A model generated the notes under the pieces. That model searched no databases and was not told the DNA's origin. It saw only the letters and a list, made by a program, of their open reading frames with translations. Made by a program: the position numbers and the translations under genes. From NCBI GenBank assembly GCA_905220665.1, contig CAJNAR010000152.1:186001-250000 (forward strand): 64,000 bases of DNA, given 5' to 3'. The stretch is from Albugo candida (lineage: Eukaryota > Oomycota > Peronosporomycetes > Albuginales > Albuginaceae). How positions within the stretch are numbered: position 1 is the first letter of the stretch; each line of letters opens with the position of its first letter. This document shows positions 29,225-41,700 of the stretch, piece after piece.

Positions 29225-32200
29225 TCAGGGCTCACTAGTTTTAGGTTTCAATAGCTGTGCGTGTGAGCACCCATAATCGAAGAATAATTCTTGTCCCATT
29301 TTGATATTCTCCTTTGCAAAAAAAGCGACCCGCTGATCACCCCTCACAACAACAATTTTAGCTTCCAGAGTTGCCCGAGACATTGGTCGATGGTTCGCGA
29401 ATTTCATTTTATTCCCTTTTCGAGCAGCGTCAATAACTTCTTGTTGGTTCACATCGAACAGATAACTCACTCCTGATCGATCATAAAAATAACCACAGCG
29501 CTGAGCTTCCTCATCTGAAAGAAGAGCACCAACATACTCATACACAAATTCCCCCTTATAAATTCGTTCAAGAGCAAAAGCTCCCCACCCATGAACAGAA
29601 GAAAACGCGATTCCCACCTTCTTGTGTGCACGGCGTGACAAGAAGACATTCTCGCATATTTCCGTTAATTCTAATTTGGTAGAATTTTTTTCATTTGATG
29701 GCGACTTGTAGCCAAACGCGGTGATGGCAAGGCTACTGGCACCACACGAAAAACAAACGTCTGGATCACATTCACGACCGGCGAGAAAACAAACACAGGA
29801 TTTGGTGTTACAGTTTCCGGGTGAGCATTTACAGCCACGAAAGCGATTGATGCAATGACGATCGCAGCTACAAGCAGCTTCACAGCACAGATGCTTCTGC
29901 ACACAATCGCATGAAGCCGTACAAGGTCCACTGTGATTGCAAGGTCGATAGCTCTGATGATGGCCTCCATTCTGCATCCGTTTCCGAAGTTTATGCATCA
30001 AGTAAGCCCGATACGATCCATTCTTATAACTTCGAGATAGCGCAAGTTTGCGTTTGGAGCTTTCTGATGATGCATTTTTCATATCCAAACTTTCAAAACC
30101 GACCGAATTAGTGGCGAATTCTCGCAACATTTCACTCACTTCCCAGCAAAGTAATTTATGAGCATGAAGAATTTTCGTGATAGCGCATGGCTGATGGCCT
30201 ATCACCACCAGAAGCTTTTTGACGATCCCTACTTGTGGTGGTGTCAATTTTTTTGTCAACTTGGTCGTGTAAATTTTCGCCGCATTTGTGCCAATGTAAC
30301 ATCCCTCACTGCATCGAGTCTTGGGATCCAGCAGTAATTGGGTGCAAGGAACGATCGCTTCAAGTAAAAATGCTCGATCCAAGTACTCACTCATGTAATC
30401 GTCTACTCCTGTCACATTCTCTGGTCTTCTGCGATACCGTCTGGAACGAACCTTTATTTGCTTATTTTGAAGAGCTAACCCAGCAGAGGCTTTTGAAACT
30501 ATTTGAGTCTGGGTTCTAGCCGAACGACGACGTCGTAGTTGGGACGTTTCCACATCCAAGTCTTCAACTTGTTCATTATTATCAGCGTCTGACTGAGAGC
30601 TGGTTTCCTTCAGATCATCATTTTGCACTTCAGTATCGCTTTCTTTTAAGAGACTGTCACTGGAGTCTGAGTCTTCTAAGGCTCTGGCTGAAGGTTCATC
30701 CATTCCGTTTGTATTGTTGCCAAGAAAGGGTTGCAGTGGATCAGTGCGCTCTGACGGTAGAGGGTGCTCTATACCGTGTTTACCACAATCGTATATGAAG
30801 CAACGACGACAAAACAGATCGCGGTAACACGAGACAAGAGCGCTGTATTCTGATTCGTTCCGAAGGCCACCATTTTCAGGGGTATTCGCATAATTTGAAT
30901 ATATGGATGCAGTTGGTGCTTGCAATGCCAAAGTCACATCCATCCTTACACCGCGATGGCATGACGATGATTGTACTTCCTCAAGTCGACGCAAATAAAT
31001 CGACGTCTTGCCTTTCTTTTTAGTTTGCAAAACCTTCCGAATTTTTGCCATAGCCTCTTGAGAGTGCTCTTTAGCTATCTCACGTTCTAGTAATTTCTGA
31101 AACTCCCTCTCAGGTTTGACAAAACCATATCCAGCTCTTAGCGTATTGAAAGCCGGCGCAAGTTTTGACTCACTATATTCTGCGATGACCATCTTAAGCA
31201 AGCACTCCATGATTTCGTTCTCTATAGCCGACGGTATAATTTGTTTCAAATTCGCTTTAGCCACCGGAGTAAGTTGATCTGCGTCTATATTATCACCAAC
31301 TATTTCGATAGAGGCAGATGCTGATTCATTTATAATCGAATCATCATCACTATCAGCTACAATTGGTTCCGTAAATGTCCTACTTGCCTTGATCGTTGTA
31401 CCCTCATAAAATGATGCATTAATCGGCACTTGTGTGCTCTTGTCGTCCACATATGGGACATAACGTAGAATTGGATCATCTTCCTGCAGGAAATTGTCCC
31501 GAAGCCCTATATATGTGTTCCACTTGGGCATGTAGCCAACTTGGTGGTGTAGTACACGAGTAACCTTCGAGACAATCGCTGATTGTTTTGCGTGTTCTTC
31601 AATAGAAGTCTCATCATTGCCATCACGGCATATATAAAAGCTACTTATCAGCGGGGATTGATCATGAATCGCCGACACTTCTCCAAGTCGCTTCTGCGTA
31701 ATATGGGTCTCCACGGGACATTTACTATCTATATTTGGACACAAAACTGTGCTTCAGTCAGACAGGTGAGCTGAAGGACATGCTGCGCCTATAGCTTATC
31801 TAACCTGGAACGCCGCATCCTTCTTGTTGGCGGAATGTGGCCAAGTCTTGCAAATACCTCTTCACTTTTTTTCGTACTGAAGTGATAATATGTTCTACTT
31901 GTCTTTGCTGGCAAACTTGCAGCTTCTTGAATAACTTTGAGACGGTCTGGTTGACTCGAGGATCCACTTTTGTGCTTTTGCTTTCCTATTGCATTCATCA
32001 GATTCAGGTTCATGTTGCAGTGGATCTTTTGTATGTTCACGTACAACGAGTACTTGGGTTATAATATCGTCTTGTATGAGTTTTAGCGCCCTCTTTACTC
32101 CTAGCTTGCATTTGTACGAAATGATCCCGGAGACGTCATAGGACGTAAGGCTATGATTCAAATCGACTTGGAACGGAACCATATGAGTTTCAGCTTCTTT

Positions 32201-33195
32201 TAGAAGCAGATTTCGTGGCGCAGCAGAGAAGCGAAGTTTACGCCAAGCTGTTCCATGGGGAATTGCGGGAAATGAGCATTCAACTTCTTCAAAATTGTCA
32301 TCGATAGCCACATGTGAGACGGACCGATCTTCAAGCCCAAGATCGCAAGCAGATACATAATTGTTCGGTTCAAGACTATTTGGAGCTTCGGGCGTTGTTC
32401 GTGATGATATCGTCCTAGCTTGTAGATTTGGGGCACGCGACCGCCTCCTTATTTTGAATCGAGATAGCTCTCTCTCCTGAGCTTGTAATTCTTCGAACGA
32501 AAGGAGCTCACTCGGATTCATGTACCAAGAAAGTGATCTCGAGCCACTTTCTTGATCACCGCTTGATTGAAAATTTCTAGACATTCTTTTCTTTACGCGT
32601 GCTGTATCAGACAATACTCGAACGATCTCGACGTTTTTCTGAGTGTATGATGAAGGCACATTAGATATTATACTCAGGCCGTCGTCGTTTCTATCTATGG
32701 ATGATCTCTTTCTGCTCCTTCGAACCATTTTATTTTCCTCCAATATCACCACATTTCTAGACCGATGAAGAGATCTTTCTTTGCTCTTAGAATTTTGCAA
32801 TGTTAGATTAAGACGACGTATTTTGTTCCGATTTGGACGTTTAGCTACCTCTACTGAGTGATCTTTTGCAGCAGATGTGTGAGCCCTTTTACGCCCACTT
32901 TTATGTTTGGAGGTTGTTCTCATTCTAATGCTTGCTTCTTGTTCAATTATCGACTCATTTGAATTCGTGCCTATCATGTGAACACCTTCTTTAATGGGAA
33001 GGAAAGCCTCTCGGATCTGTTCATTCTGATGTGATACAGCTTCTGTCTCAGCCTCTCCATCATCCGTGCAGGAAGAGCTTTCATCAATCACTATAATCTC
33101 TGTCGAGGTGGCTACAATACGGTGCAAAGTAATTTTCACCGATCAAAACCTGCTAGAATAGAAATTGATTGATGCTGGGTCGTACCTTGGGTCAT
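29225..33195 (-). CDS. E(z)/EZH-type histone H3K27 methyltransferase
   Basis: Four exons, 33195-33186, 33111-32041, 31985-31805 and 31751-29225, give about 1262 residues. The N-terminal 400 residues are basic and poorly conserved. Later come LEEVQSSSCHRGVRMDV and CRRCFIYDCGKHG, typical of EZH proteins, then a CXC domain (about 1018-1090: CNHSGPCTASCDC, CKCSPGNC, CFLAGRECDPDVC) and a C-terminal SET domain (about 1130-1255: HGWGAF, YEYVG, RKGNKMKFANH, QELFFDYG). EZH is the catalytic subunit of PRC2 and silences chromatin by H3K27 methylation in the nucleus. The usual NHSxxPNC motif reads NHRPMSRATLE here (see findings). The 10-nt first coding exon is an inference made to supply an ATG; the frame has none nearby otherwise. 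Confidence 0.88.
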
Positions 33196-35028
33196 TCCTC
33201 TAACAGTAAATATTCGTGCTCAAGCGATCATCGCTTTTCTCATTTGATAGGATTTAGCCAATCAAAACATCAGAGGATAAATTCGTGGCTAGAAGCAACT
33301 GTTGGCGTGAACTACTTTACGCAGCACACAATTGAGCGATAATAGACTGCTTTTTGAGCGCATAATGAGCTTAGTTTATCAATGATCGACGCTTTATAGA
33401 ATGATCTTAGTGCAGAATGTCTGAGACATTCTCATTTCGAAAAAGGCGAAAACGAAATAGAATTAACGTAGTTGTAGGAATCGCATTGCTTATAGTTATC
33501 CAAACTGTATTTGATAGAAGACGGATCAAGATCGAGGCAAATCCTCTTCAATAAAATTAGCTCGTTATTTGCAAATCGAGCCCGCAAGCTTTGCTTTGGT
33601 GGTCTCTTCTCGCAGCAAGAAACTTTAAATACGAGTGCACAAAGGACAAAACTTTCTATCTGAAAGAAAATGTGGAATGAACTAGAAGCTGTTTTTTGTG
33701 ATTTGAAGTTTTGCTTGGTATGTGCGTGTTACTTGCTTTCGACAGTGTTCCTACTTGTGAGCATAATCAAAGATCTTGGCTCGGCAAATTTAACATGCTA
33801 CACTTCTAGATTAATTTTTGAGCACATGACATTTTCTGTCAGACTATTCTACTTTCTAGCCTGCTTTCCGGTGTAGCCAGAAGTCTATGTATAGCGACCC
33901 AGAGATTCAAATGAACAGGAAAACATGATGAAGCCATGTGGATAGATATCCGAGTGCATTTCTCAGTGTCAAGGTTATTATTGTCTGGATTTAGAATGCG
34001 GGAGGTGCTCGTGAATGTTACCTCGTGAATATTTTTAAAAGTGGCTTTACTTGGCCAGATGATTGACTTGAGGCCAAAAACATTTTCGGGTTATGGTCTT
34101 GATGAGATGAGTAAGATAGTGTTAGAGAAGGACTCGAGCATTTTTGTACTCTAGTGCGATCCAGTGCGATCGTCGTACATACAATATAAGCATCCGTTTG
34201 TGACTTGAAGCTTGATGACAGGCTCGTTCAGCCTTTCTAAATTGATCTTATCACTGAATTTCAGAGACGAATACATACGCCCGCACAGCATCTGGCAGTT
34301 TCACTACTTTCTGTCATTAGACGTGCGCTGAACACAAGCTAGCAAAATTAGCACGAGCTGATTCAGTGTGTCATACTAGTCCTGTATATTTTTTTAGAAA
34401 ATTTGGGCCATCGTCCAGCACATTGGCCGTGATGCTTGACATTTTGGCCAGAATCTTCATTCCATTTCGTTTGGTCGTACCTGTGCATTTGAAAAAAATT
34501 GTTCCTCATTGCACGTGATAGCGCGAAATATATTCGTGAATGTCTGTGCAATAGCTGGATTTACCACGGTATGGAGCAAGATGAATGCATTCCTGAATGG
34601 TATTGGGATTCATTGCGGTCAAGGATGGCAAAAATTAAATACAGCCACATTAATGATATGAGTAATGATATGTGGGTACAATGATGGGGTTTTGAGTATA
34701 GAGTCAAGACTTGCCATTATAGCGAACAGGCAGCGAATCGTTTGCCTCTGCCATTTAACTATAGTACTAGCGTTTACATTCTGCACCGAGCTAACGAATC
34801 AGCGATAACTTCTCTACATCATCCAGCACTGAGCCTACCGTTCTCAGCTAGCTCACAAAACAGTCCGATTGAACGTGTTGACGAATGTAGTTGAAATAGC
34901 ATAAAGAAACTGAAAATCAGCCGCTTTAACGGACCGCAGAATGTGACATATCGTATGAATAAAAGAGGGGACTTTAGCGAATTTCTCTACTAAAATAGCG
35001 TTGAGGTGTACATAAACTTTAGGAAGTC
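33196..35028. other. Intergenic stretch between divergent genes
   Basis: This is 1.8 kb between E(z) and the Vti1-like gene. Small frames such as 33670-33876 (hydrophobic, 68 codons) and 34499-34684 have no recognised homology and no clear splice partners. Both promoters should lie here. Confidence 0.5.
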
Positions 35029-36131
35029 ATGAACGGGTCTTACATCACAACAGAGACAAGTTCCTTGGAAACATTCAGCAGTTTGGAAGAGGACTTTGTG
35101 CAAAAGAAACTCTTCGTTAATAACAACATTCACGTCATCCTTCAGAACAATGGTATTGTATTTCATTGTGGACCAATTCAGTCAGATGCTCAGATTGTTT
35201 CTTTTTGCAGGCTCTGTCACAAGCGAGATTCAGCAAGTTGAAGCGGCTATAGCTGAATTGAAGCGATGCGTACGACAGTACCATCAGAAAATATTCTCTT
35301 TATGATAGTACCCAAATCTCAGTTGTATAGTTGAAACTGATGAGCATTGAGTTACGTGGAAAGGCGGCCCAATCGCGCAACCAAATGCAAGGCAAGGTGT
35401 GTAATTTGCCAACTTGATGCAAATAGAAAGTCAACGAGAAAGCAATGGAATAGGTGACAGTATATCAAAATGAAATGGATGGAATGATTCGAGACTTTGA
35501 GAGGGCCAAGTTGAGGGCCAGAGAAAACAAAGCTCTTTCGTCATCGTCTAGGAGAGACCCGGTATGCAATCTATCTCTACTTTAGAATAACGGCATCCAT
35601 TGACTTCTCTTTATTTTTCCCACTAGAACGCTCTTTATGAACGGGTGCAAAGCAGCACTCAGCGACTTCAGCGGTATCACCAGTGTCAACTGCGGCGCTT
35701 ATATTCTAAATGAACTGGCTTTTAGATCATCAACGCAGCTGGAGCAATCCCGTCGTCTAGTTGCTGAAACGGAACAAATTGGTATAAAGCACCATCTTAG
35801 CGATAACTCGGCTCATCGGTCTCACTGAACCACTATAGGATTTTCTGTTCTGGATTCGCTTTCACAGCAACGTGAGGGTTTACTGTCAGCGCATCAAAAG
35901 GTCAGCGCTTGGCCTCTTTCGATATTCTCGCCTAAGCACAAGCTCTGGCATGTATAGGTTCGAGAGACACAGGACGTCACACGAGATACTCGGATACTAC
36001 TAAAACGAATGACTCGACGAATTTTGAAAAATCACTTAATTTTATGGAGCGTGATCGTGCTTCTCGTCATCGCGATATGCTTTGTCATCTATCAAGATTT
36101 TATACGTCCAACACGCTCGTCTTTTTGGTGA
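35029..36131 (+). CDS. VTI1: Vti1-like Qb-SNARE, eight exons
   Basis: Eight exons can be joined without breaking frame: 35029-35152, 35211-35269, 35331-35396, 35454-35561, 35627-35673, 35726-35781, 35839-35900 and 35958-36131, giving 231 residues. The N-terminal half forms the Habc-like helices (LKLMSIELRGKAAQSRNQMQ). The SNARE motif begins TQLEQSRRLVAETEQIG and continues through SQQREGLLSAHQK and RDTRILLKRMTRRILKN. A single C-terminal membrane anchor (LILWSIVIVLLVIAICFVIY) follows. This is the order and length of Vti1, which drives fusion in Golgi, endosomal and vacuolar traffic. The dense introns (50-75 nt) hide it from a simple frame scan. Confidence 0.9.
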
Positions 36132-36235
36132 CAAAAGAGAGAGAGACAAAATTGCATGTAAAATAGAAGTCAATTGCGCTTATTTCTGTTTTTAAGCTGA
36201 ATTCTATCAGACCGATGCGAGTTCTTCTCCGGTCC

Positions 36236-36439
36236 CTACGCTTCGTCTTCAAAGCGACGCTTCTTTGTAGGAACTTTTACATGATTCCTTTCAGAGTAGA
36301 TTGCTAGTGGCGATATCACAACGGCAATGGCAACCAAAGCAACTCCCAGTCTTGATTTCCAATTAGGTACTTCGTGCCACCAGCCACCAGCAGGTGACCA
36401 GGTATGTCTTGGATACGGAAACTTTTCCATCTCGCCCAT
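36236..36439 (-). CDS. Small single-helix membrane protein, probably mitochondrial
   Basis: This is a 67-residue frame with an ATG start. FPYPRHTWSPAGGWWHEVPN precedes one membrane helix (LGVALVAIAVVISPLAIY), and a short basic tail (VPTKKRRFEDEA) closes it. The W-P-GGWW-P-W pattern before a single helix recalls small accessory subunits of mitochondrial complex I in plants and protists, but I cannot name the subunit. It lies between two well-supported genes, 104 bases from the end of the convergent Vti1-like gene. Confidence 0.6.
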   Translation of the reverse strand: MGEMEKFPYPRHTWSPAGGWWHEVPNWKSRLGVALVAIAVVISPLAIYSERNHVKVPTKKRRFEDEA

Positions 36440-36512
36440 TGTTGTCGACAGTATGAGACAATCGATGATATATTAATTCTTACAGCACATGTATCTATTT
36501 ATGAGATGAAGT

Positions 36513-38777
36513 CTAGAATTCGTGGCCATCGCGATAGTCTTCATACTCTGACGGACTAGGAACGGCTTTCTTCTTCTTTCCTTTCCACGATGGAAACTTT
36601 CGAGCGCTGGTGAGTGACTTCACTAAATTAGGCTTCTTTGGAAGAATCGAGCGAGACCATTTGAAACTACGCGCCTTTGGTTGATTCTTCGAGAACTCTA
36701 TATCGTCTTCTTCATCCGGAAAAATGCCCGGTTCACTTGGACAATGTTGAAATTCATGCCGTGATGGCTCAAATTTGGGTGCATTTATGCTCTTTTTGCG
36801 CGTCACAAAAGGGGAGTCCTCCAAATTGATTACGGATTGGACTGGCTTATCTCGTACCCGGTTACTTGGATCCTTTCGTGCAGAAGGATTTTGGTGGGCG
36901 CGCTTCTGCGTACGACTTGAAGGTGCTGATTTCGATACATTAGAACCCGATTTTTCTTTCTTGGATGGATGCACCCAGCTATTTTCTCCTGTTTTATCGT
37001 TCTGATAGTAATATTCTCCAGGATAGCGTCTGCTTTCTAATCTAGTCCAACCTTTTGGTGCAGTATCTTCGTCTGATGATGCTGACGCGGTATCTTCAGA
37101 GTTTCTAGAGCGCGGAGTTGTTCCATTTTTCGGTTGAGCTCTACTTGATACTCGTTTTCTAACAATGTTCATCGCGCTCGTGAGCGGGAATTTACGACCT
37201 TTGATCGCACAGCCCGGCTCGAAAGCAGCGGTACTTCTTTCCTCCTCCTCATTTGCATCTTCAGCTTGTAGATTTGCTCTGCCTTCACGATGCTTTCCAC
37301 GGACAAATGTTGATGTGGTTCCTCCACGGGTCGAGATCGGTGGATCCATCGGTTCAATTTCCTCTTGATCTTCGAATTGGTGTTGATCATCGATTGATGC
37401 ATTTCTTTTCGAAATCGAACGACCTCGAGCGCTTCGTTTAGACCCAAAGAAACCCTTGGGCTTTTCATCTGCAAAAGAGTTCTGCTGTAGCCGAGCTTTC
37501 AAACACTGCTGTTCTTCCAGTTCCTGTTGACACTTCTGCAGCTCCTGTGATATTTCTTCAATTTCCTGTCGTGCTTTTTCTATTTCCGCTTCTTTGTCGC
37601 ACAATGTGGCGGTCAACTTCTCTTCTCGCTGTCGCCAGCGTGCAGAATCCTTTCCGCGGACCGTGTGAGCACGTAACTGCTCGTTCAGTTGCTCTTCTTG
37701 GTCACGCATGTGCACAAGTAATTCCTCCTGCTGCTGGAGTTCATTCGTCGTGATGTCGAACATTTCCTCCATCATTTGTAATGCTGCAAGTAAACTCTCA
37801 GCCGCTCCATTTTCTCTCCGAATGCTCGCCGATAGGCGTTCATGATCTCTTCCTGTCACACTTTCCAGTGTTTGACGACATCTTTCAAGCAAGTCTTCCG
37901 CTTCTTCAGCGATTGATTCTATTCCTTGCTGCAACTCTTCGATCGCTTCCTCGGCTTCCGTTGCGCACTGCTCACCCATTTCTATTGCTTCTTTTTTTTC
38001 TTGCAAGGCTATTTCAAGTTGTCCCTGCACTTTTTCAAGACTCTCTTCGTTGATGCCATGCTGAGCGGCTGCACTAAATCGGTGATCACGCATCGCTTCT
38101 ATCCATTCTGCAGCTTCATCTGCAGCTTTCACGTCGAAAACTATGTCAAGTTGCTCATTTTCTCGCTCTTGAAAATGATCGAACAGGTCGTCTGTGATCC
38201 GCTCGTCTTCCGGTGAGATTCCTATGCAAAAACTCTGCTTGCTTGTTCCGCTAAACAACTGTTTACTCTGATGATTGGTATCATCAGCTCGGCGTTCAAT
38301 ACGTCTCAGATACTCTAAATCAATGACCCCGCAAGGGGAATCATCCTCCTCCGAGCGATAGCAATAAAGAAAAGTAGTTGGACGTAATACACAGTAACGC
38401 CACTCCCATTCTTCTTGAACTTCGTCTTCAGTGTCTAGTTCTTCGCTTCGACATTTGAGATAGCCTGTTTTCGTACCTATTTGCGTTATCGCGTTTGCGT
38501 CTTCGGGCGGAGAAAACTGAACACGGATGCGCTTGTTCGAAGAATTGAGTGGTCTTGTATCGTGCTCTTCGACCGATTTAAATCTCGATTGAAAATGCGC
38601 TTTTTCAATGGTAGGACGCGATCGAGCTATCTTTTTCGTAGCTGCAGTGTACGGCACCGAGTCATTGACAGGAGGTCTACGATAGCCTGACGATGAAGCA
38701 GGTGCATTGCTGTGCAGACGATTTACTCGATTTACCCGCTCTGCTGCATTTCGTTGCGGCACATTTGTTCTTGCCAT
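36513..38777 (-). CDS. PH domain, coiled-coil and WW domain protein
   Basis: This is an intronless 754-residue frame. A basic Ser-rich N-terminus precedes a PH-like domain (about 105-240: TGYLKCRSEE, EWRYCVLRPTTFLYCY, ending in AAEWIEAMRDHRF, the typical last helix). A long coiled coil rich in Glu and Gln follows (about 250-420). After a charged linker there is a WW domain (about 580-610) with GWTRLESRRYPGEYYYQND and TGENSWVHP. The C-terminus is basic. PH domains bind phosphoinositides or proteins and WW domains bind proline motifs, so this is probably a membrane-associated adaptor. The pathway is unknown. Confidence 0.85.
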   Translation of the reverse strand: MARTNVPQRNAAERVNRVNRLHSNAPASSSGYRRPPVNDSVPYTAATKKIARSRPTIEKAHFQSRFKSVEEHDTRPLNSSNKRIRVQFSPPEDANAITQIGTKTGYLKCRSEELDTEDEVQEEWEWRYCVLRPTTFLYCYRSEEDDSPCGVIDLEYLRRIERRADDTNHQSKQLFSGTSKQSFCIGISPEDERITDDLFDHFQERENEQLDIVFDVKAADEAAEWIEAMRDHRFSAAAQHGINEESLEKVQGQLEIALQEKKEAIEMGEQCATEAEEAIEELQQGIESIAEEAEDLLERCRQTLESVTGRDHERLSASIRRENGAAESLLAALQMMEEMFDITTNELQQQEELLVHMRDQEEQLNEQLRAHTVRGKDSARWRQREEKLTATLCDKEAEIEKARQEIEEISQELQKCQQELEEQQCLKARLQQNSFADEKPKGFFGSKRSARGRSISKRNASIDDQHQFEDQEEIEPMDPPISTRGGTTSTFVRGKHREGRANLQAEDANEEEERSTAAFEPGCAIKGRKFPLTSAMNIVRKRVSSRAQPKNGTTPRSRNSEDTASASSDEDTAPKGWTRLESRRYPGEYYYQNDKTGENSWVHPSKKEKSGSNVSKSAPSSRTQKRAHQNPSARKDPSNRVRDKPVQSVINLEDSPFVTRKKSINAPKFEPSRHEFQHCPSEPGIFPDEEDDIEFSKNQPKARSFKWSRSILPKKPNLVKSLTSARKFPSWKGKKKKAVPSPSEYEDYRDGHEF

Positions 38778-41700
38778 TTCGATCGTTTGTGTGATTGTGT
38801 AATCCCTAAAGTATTACCATGCGCTCTTAGCTCAGTCTGTAATGTCATCAGAAACGTGACCTCGAAAGCAAGCATGCTGTTGTGTTGGCAACTGCTGGCG
38901 CCATCTTAATGCACCAATCAGAAACGAGGACACATCATAGGCAACAGATGAACAGGTGTGGCTCAGAACATCATGACGTGGCCTTATTATGTCTTACAGG
39001 TTACGAGAGCTCTCGCATTCTCGCATTTGCAGGGAAAACTCACAATGAACGGATCGAGCCACAAGTTTGATCAAGCTTGCTACCGCGTCTTCTCGAAATT
39101 GCGATAGTACCGCATCTGAGAGCAGTCGAAGTGTACAAGTTTCAGCTTGCATTGTTTTGAACTCGTTGATTTCTCTCTTCGAAAAGTGCGCGTCTATGAC
39201 GTTTTTATTTTAACAAATTCTCGGTCAAGTGTACGACGGCTTATAGATGTCAGCGTTACACAGCATTCTATGGAATTGATCAAAGCGTTTCGTCTGTGGA
39301 TTAAGCGTTCTACCCGTTCATTTCTACTTACAAGTTTTATCGATGATATCGATGCGATTGCGTTGTTCTAATTTCTGATCTCCGGATATATGTTTAAATG
39401 TATTCGTACAAAAGAGAGCGTTCATTAGATGCTTGATTACCTCCACGAAACAAATCACCGTGTCCCCGAACTATCATTGAATCGTTATAAGGATTTTTAG
39501 ACCACATTACATCTTGCGCAACGTGAGGAGTAATCTTCACGCACTCTAGTCCATAATGAGGGCAGCATGCACTAAGATCAACAGCTGATTGTCGGTTCCC
39601 TTTCGCATCATCGGTTATTTATTTCAACAGCAATAGTCCCATCTCATATATCCTCAAAACTATGTTGATTCGTAAATACGGCAAGCGTTTCAGTGTTGAG
39701 TGTCTCATTATTGCAAGATTTGCGTCAGAATGAGCTTTGGAGAAAAGACTTGCACAGAACAATGAGTAAACGCGACAAATCCAAGTGTCAAAGTTCAGCT
39801 GGTTGGAGTCACTTGATTGTGATAAATGCAGACTCAGAGAAACAAAATGACCTAGAAATTCCAGCCGCCAGAAATAAGCTGATTAATCTAGGGAGCTATG
39901 TCGTGTCAGATAATTTGCAGCGAGTAGCATATATATTTTGATGAGAAAGCATGCAGATGACTCGACCATGAAGAGGAGAGAGCGCGACGATCGAACACTA
40001 TATTGTATATTCCCAATAAGAAACTAAGAAGTGGTTTACACAAGAAAAGTGTCAAGAGAAGCTGCTGGATGACGTGGTCGTGTATACACTTCATCTCTGC
40101 CATGTATTTTTTCCGTACGATGCGCTCTCGACAACAGCAGTATAGGGCGCTAGCTCAGAATAAGCCGCTTCAGCTGGTGATCACGATGATACATCAGCTT
40201 TAACGAAATTACAAATGGATGAGAAGTAACAATGCCGACTAAGGAGGGACACCTTATGATCAGTGAGATGGAGAGAAAGAGTCCTTGAACATCTGGATTT
40301 CTAGATAGTAATTATTTGGGAACAACATTTTTGTCGATTTGTAGCGAAGTCTTGATGCTTGGACACTTCACCGAGAACTGCTGTAGACATCTTTATACTA
40401 TTTATTAGCTGGTGGCTATGCGGCGTATTAAATTGTCCCAGACAGTGACTCTATTTTTGTAAGGCAGCAGGATCGATTCACTATATCTCGCATGTTTCAC
40501 CCGGCATATTTTAAATATATAGCTATTCCCGCGGATATGTGTATCGAGCATGTGTCACAGGAACCTCTCCACCGTGAATTCAAAAAATTCGCATGCGGAA
40601 GTTTTATCAAAGGATGGTGGCAAGGTGACTCGAGATTTCTTTCTTGAGATGAAGGGCTTATTATCATCAAAATAATGAGCATGAGCGAAGAGTTTCCCTA
40701 GAGAAAGTAATTTCAAAGGAAAGTGATGGCTAATCGAAAGTGCAATCCCTGATTTTTTTCTCGTCCATAATGAATAATGAGTGGCTAAAATAAGCTAAGA
40801 AAATTGCGAAACGATTGGACAAGGGGAGCGTATGCAAAAGATTGATGCATTCTCTCAAATGAAGATGAAAAGATGGTCTCGTATCTATCAAATGAGAAAG
40901 CGCATAGCTTCCCAATAATTGTCGTTGTAGAGAAAACTGGAGACATAAACGATTTGCAACGATTGCCAGGCGATCACCTCGAAGGGAGACTCGAAGGTGT
41001 TCATGGTGTCACGAATACATACGTGCAGCACTTGGTCAAAAATACTGACATCCACGCCCTTGTGATGAAGTATGTATCTGAAAGCCACTAGTACCATTAT
41101 GCTGGAGAAAATGCTACTAGTGGCTTCCAGATATTTATTTTGTCATCATGTCCGAACAGTGAGGGTACTCGAGCAAATTTTGCATCTCGTATTGGCTGCA
41201 GTATATCATCATGGAACACTCAAAGCAATATACTTCCTTCGTATACAATCTCTGACTACGGCATCACAAAGTAGAGCAGACACAAAATCTACGGGCCGGC
41301 TCATTTTCGCTATCCAGGCTAGCTTTATTGTAAGAACCTTTTTTATCGCTCTCTTGCTACGTGAACTGCTATGGCATTCACTACGAAGATGCAATAATAT
41401 ATTGTTAACCGTTTTTACTAACCTGTGAAAGATCCGATATCTGGATATCAGTTGGCTCAGACATCTACCGATGTGCTCGAATTTCCGGTCCGCAGCATTT
41501 CTATTTTGTTCACGCCTAAATCTGTGTCGCAGTATTTCTCACGCAGTAATGGCTGCAATCGTGTTTCTTCACAATTCCAGATTCATTTTGCGGAAATCGA
41601 GATTTGAGTCTTTGCCGCACTTCCTTCAAAAATTCTTTTAGTTCCGCGTACATATCCTCATCCGCACTAATGCCTTCAACAAAAAATGCTTTGCTTAGTG

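Noticed and set aside
31789..33139. A separate gene upstream of the SET-domain frame
   Set aside because: Two short introns (31986-32040 and 31752-31804) join these frames to the SET frame in phase, so they are one gene.
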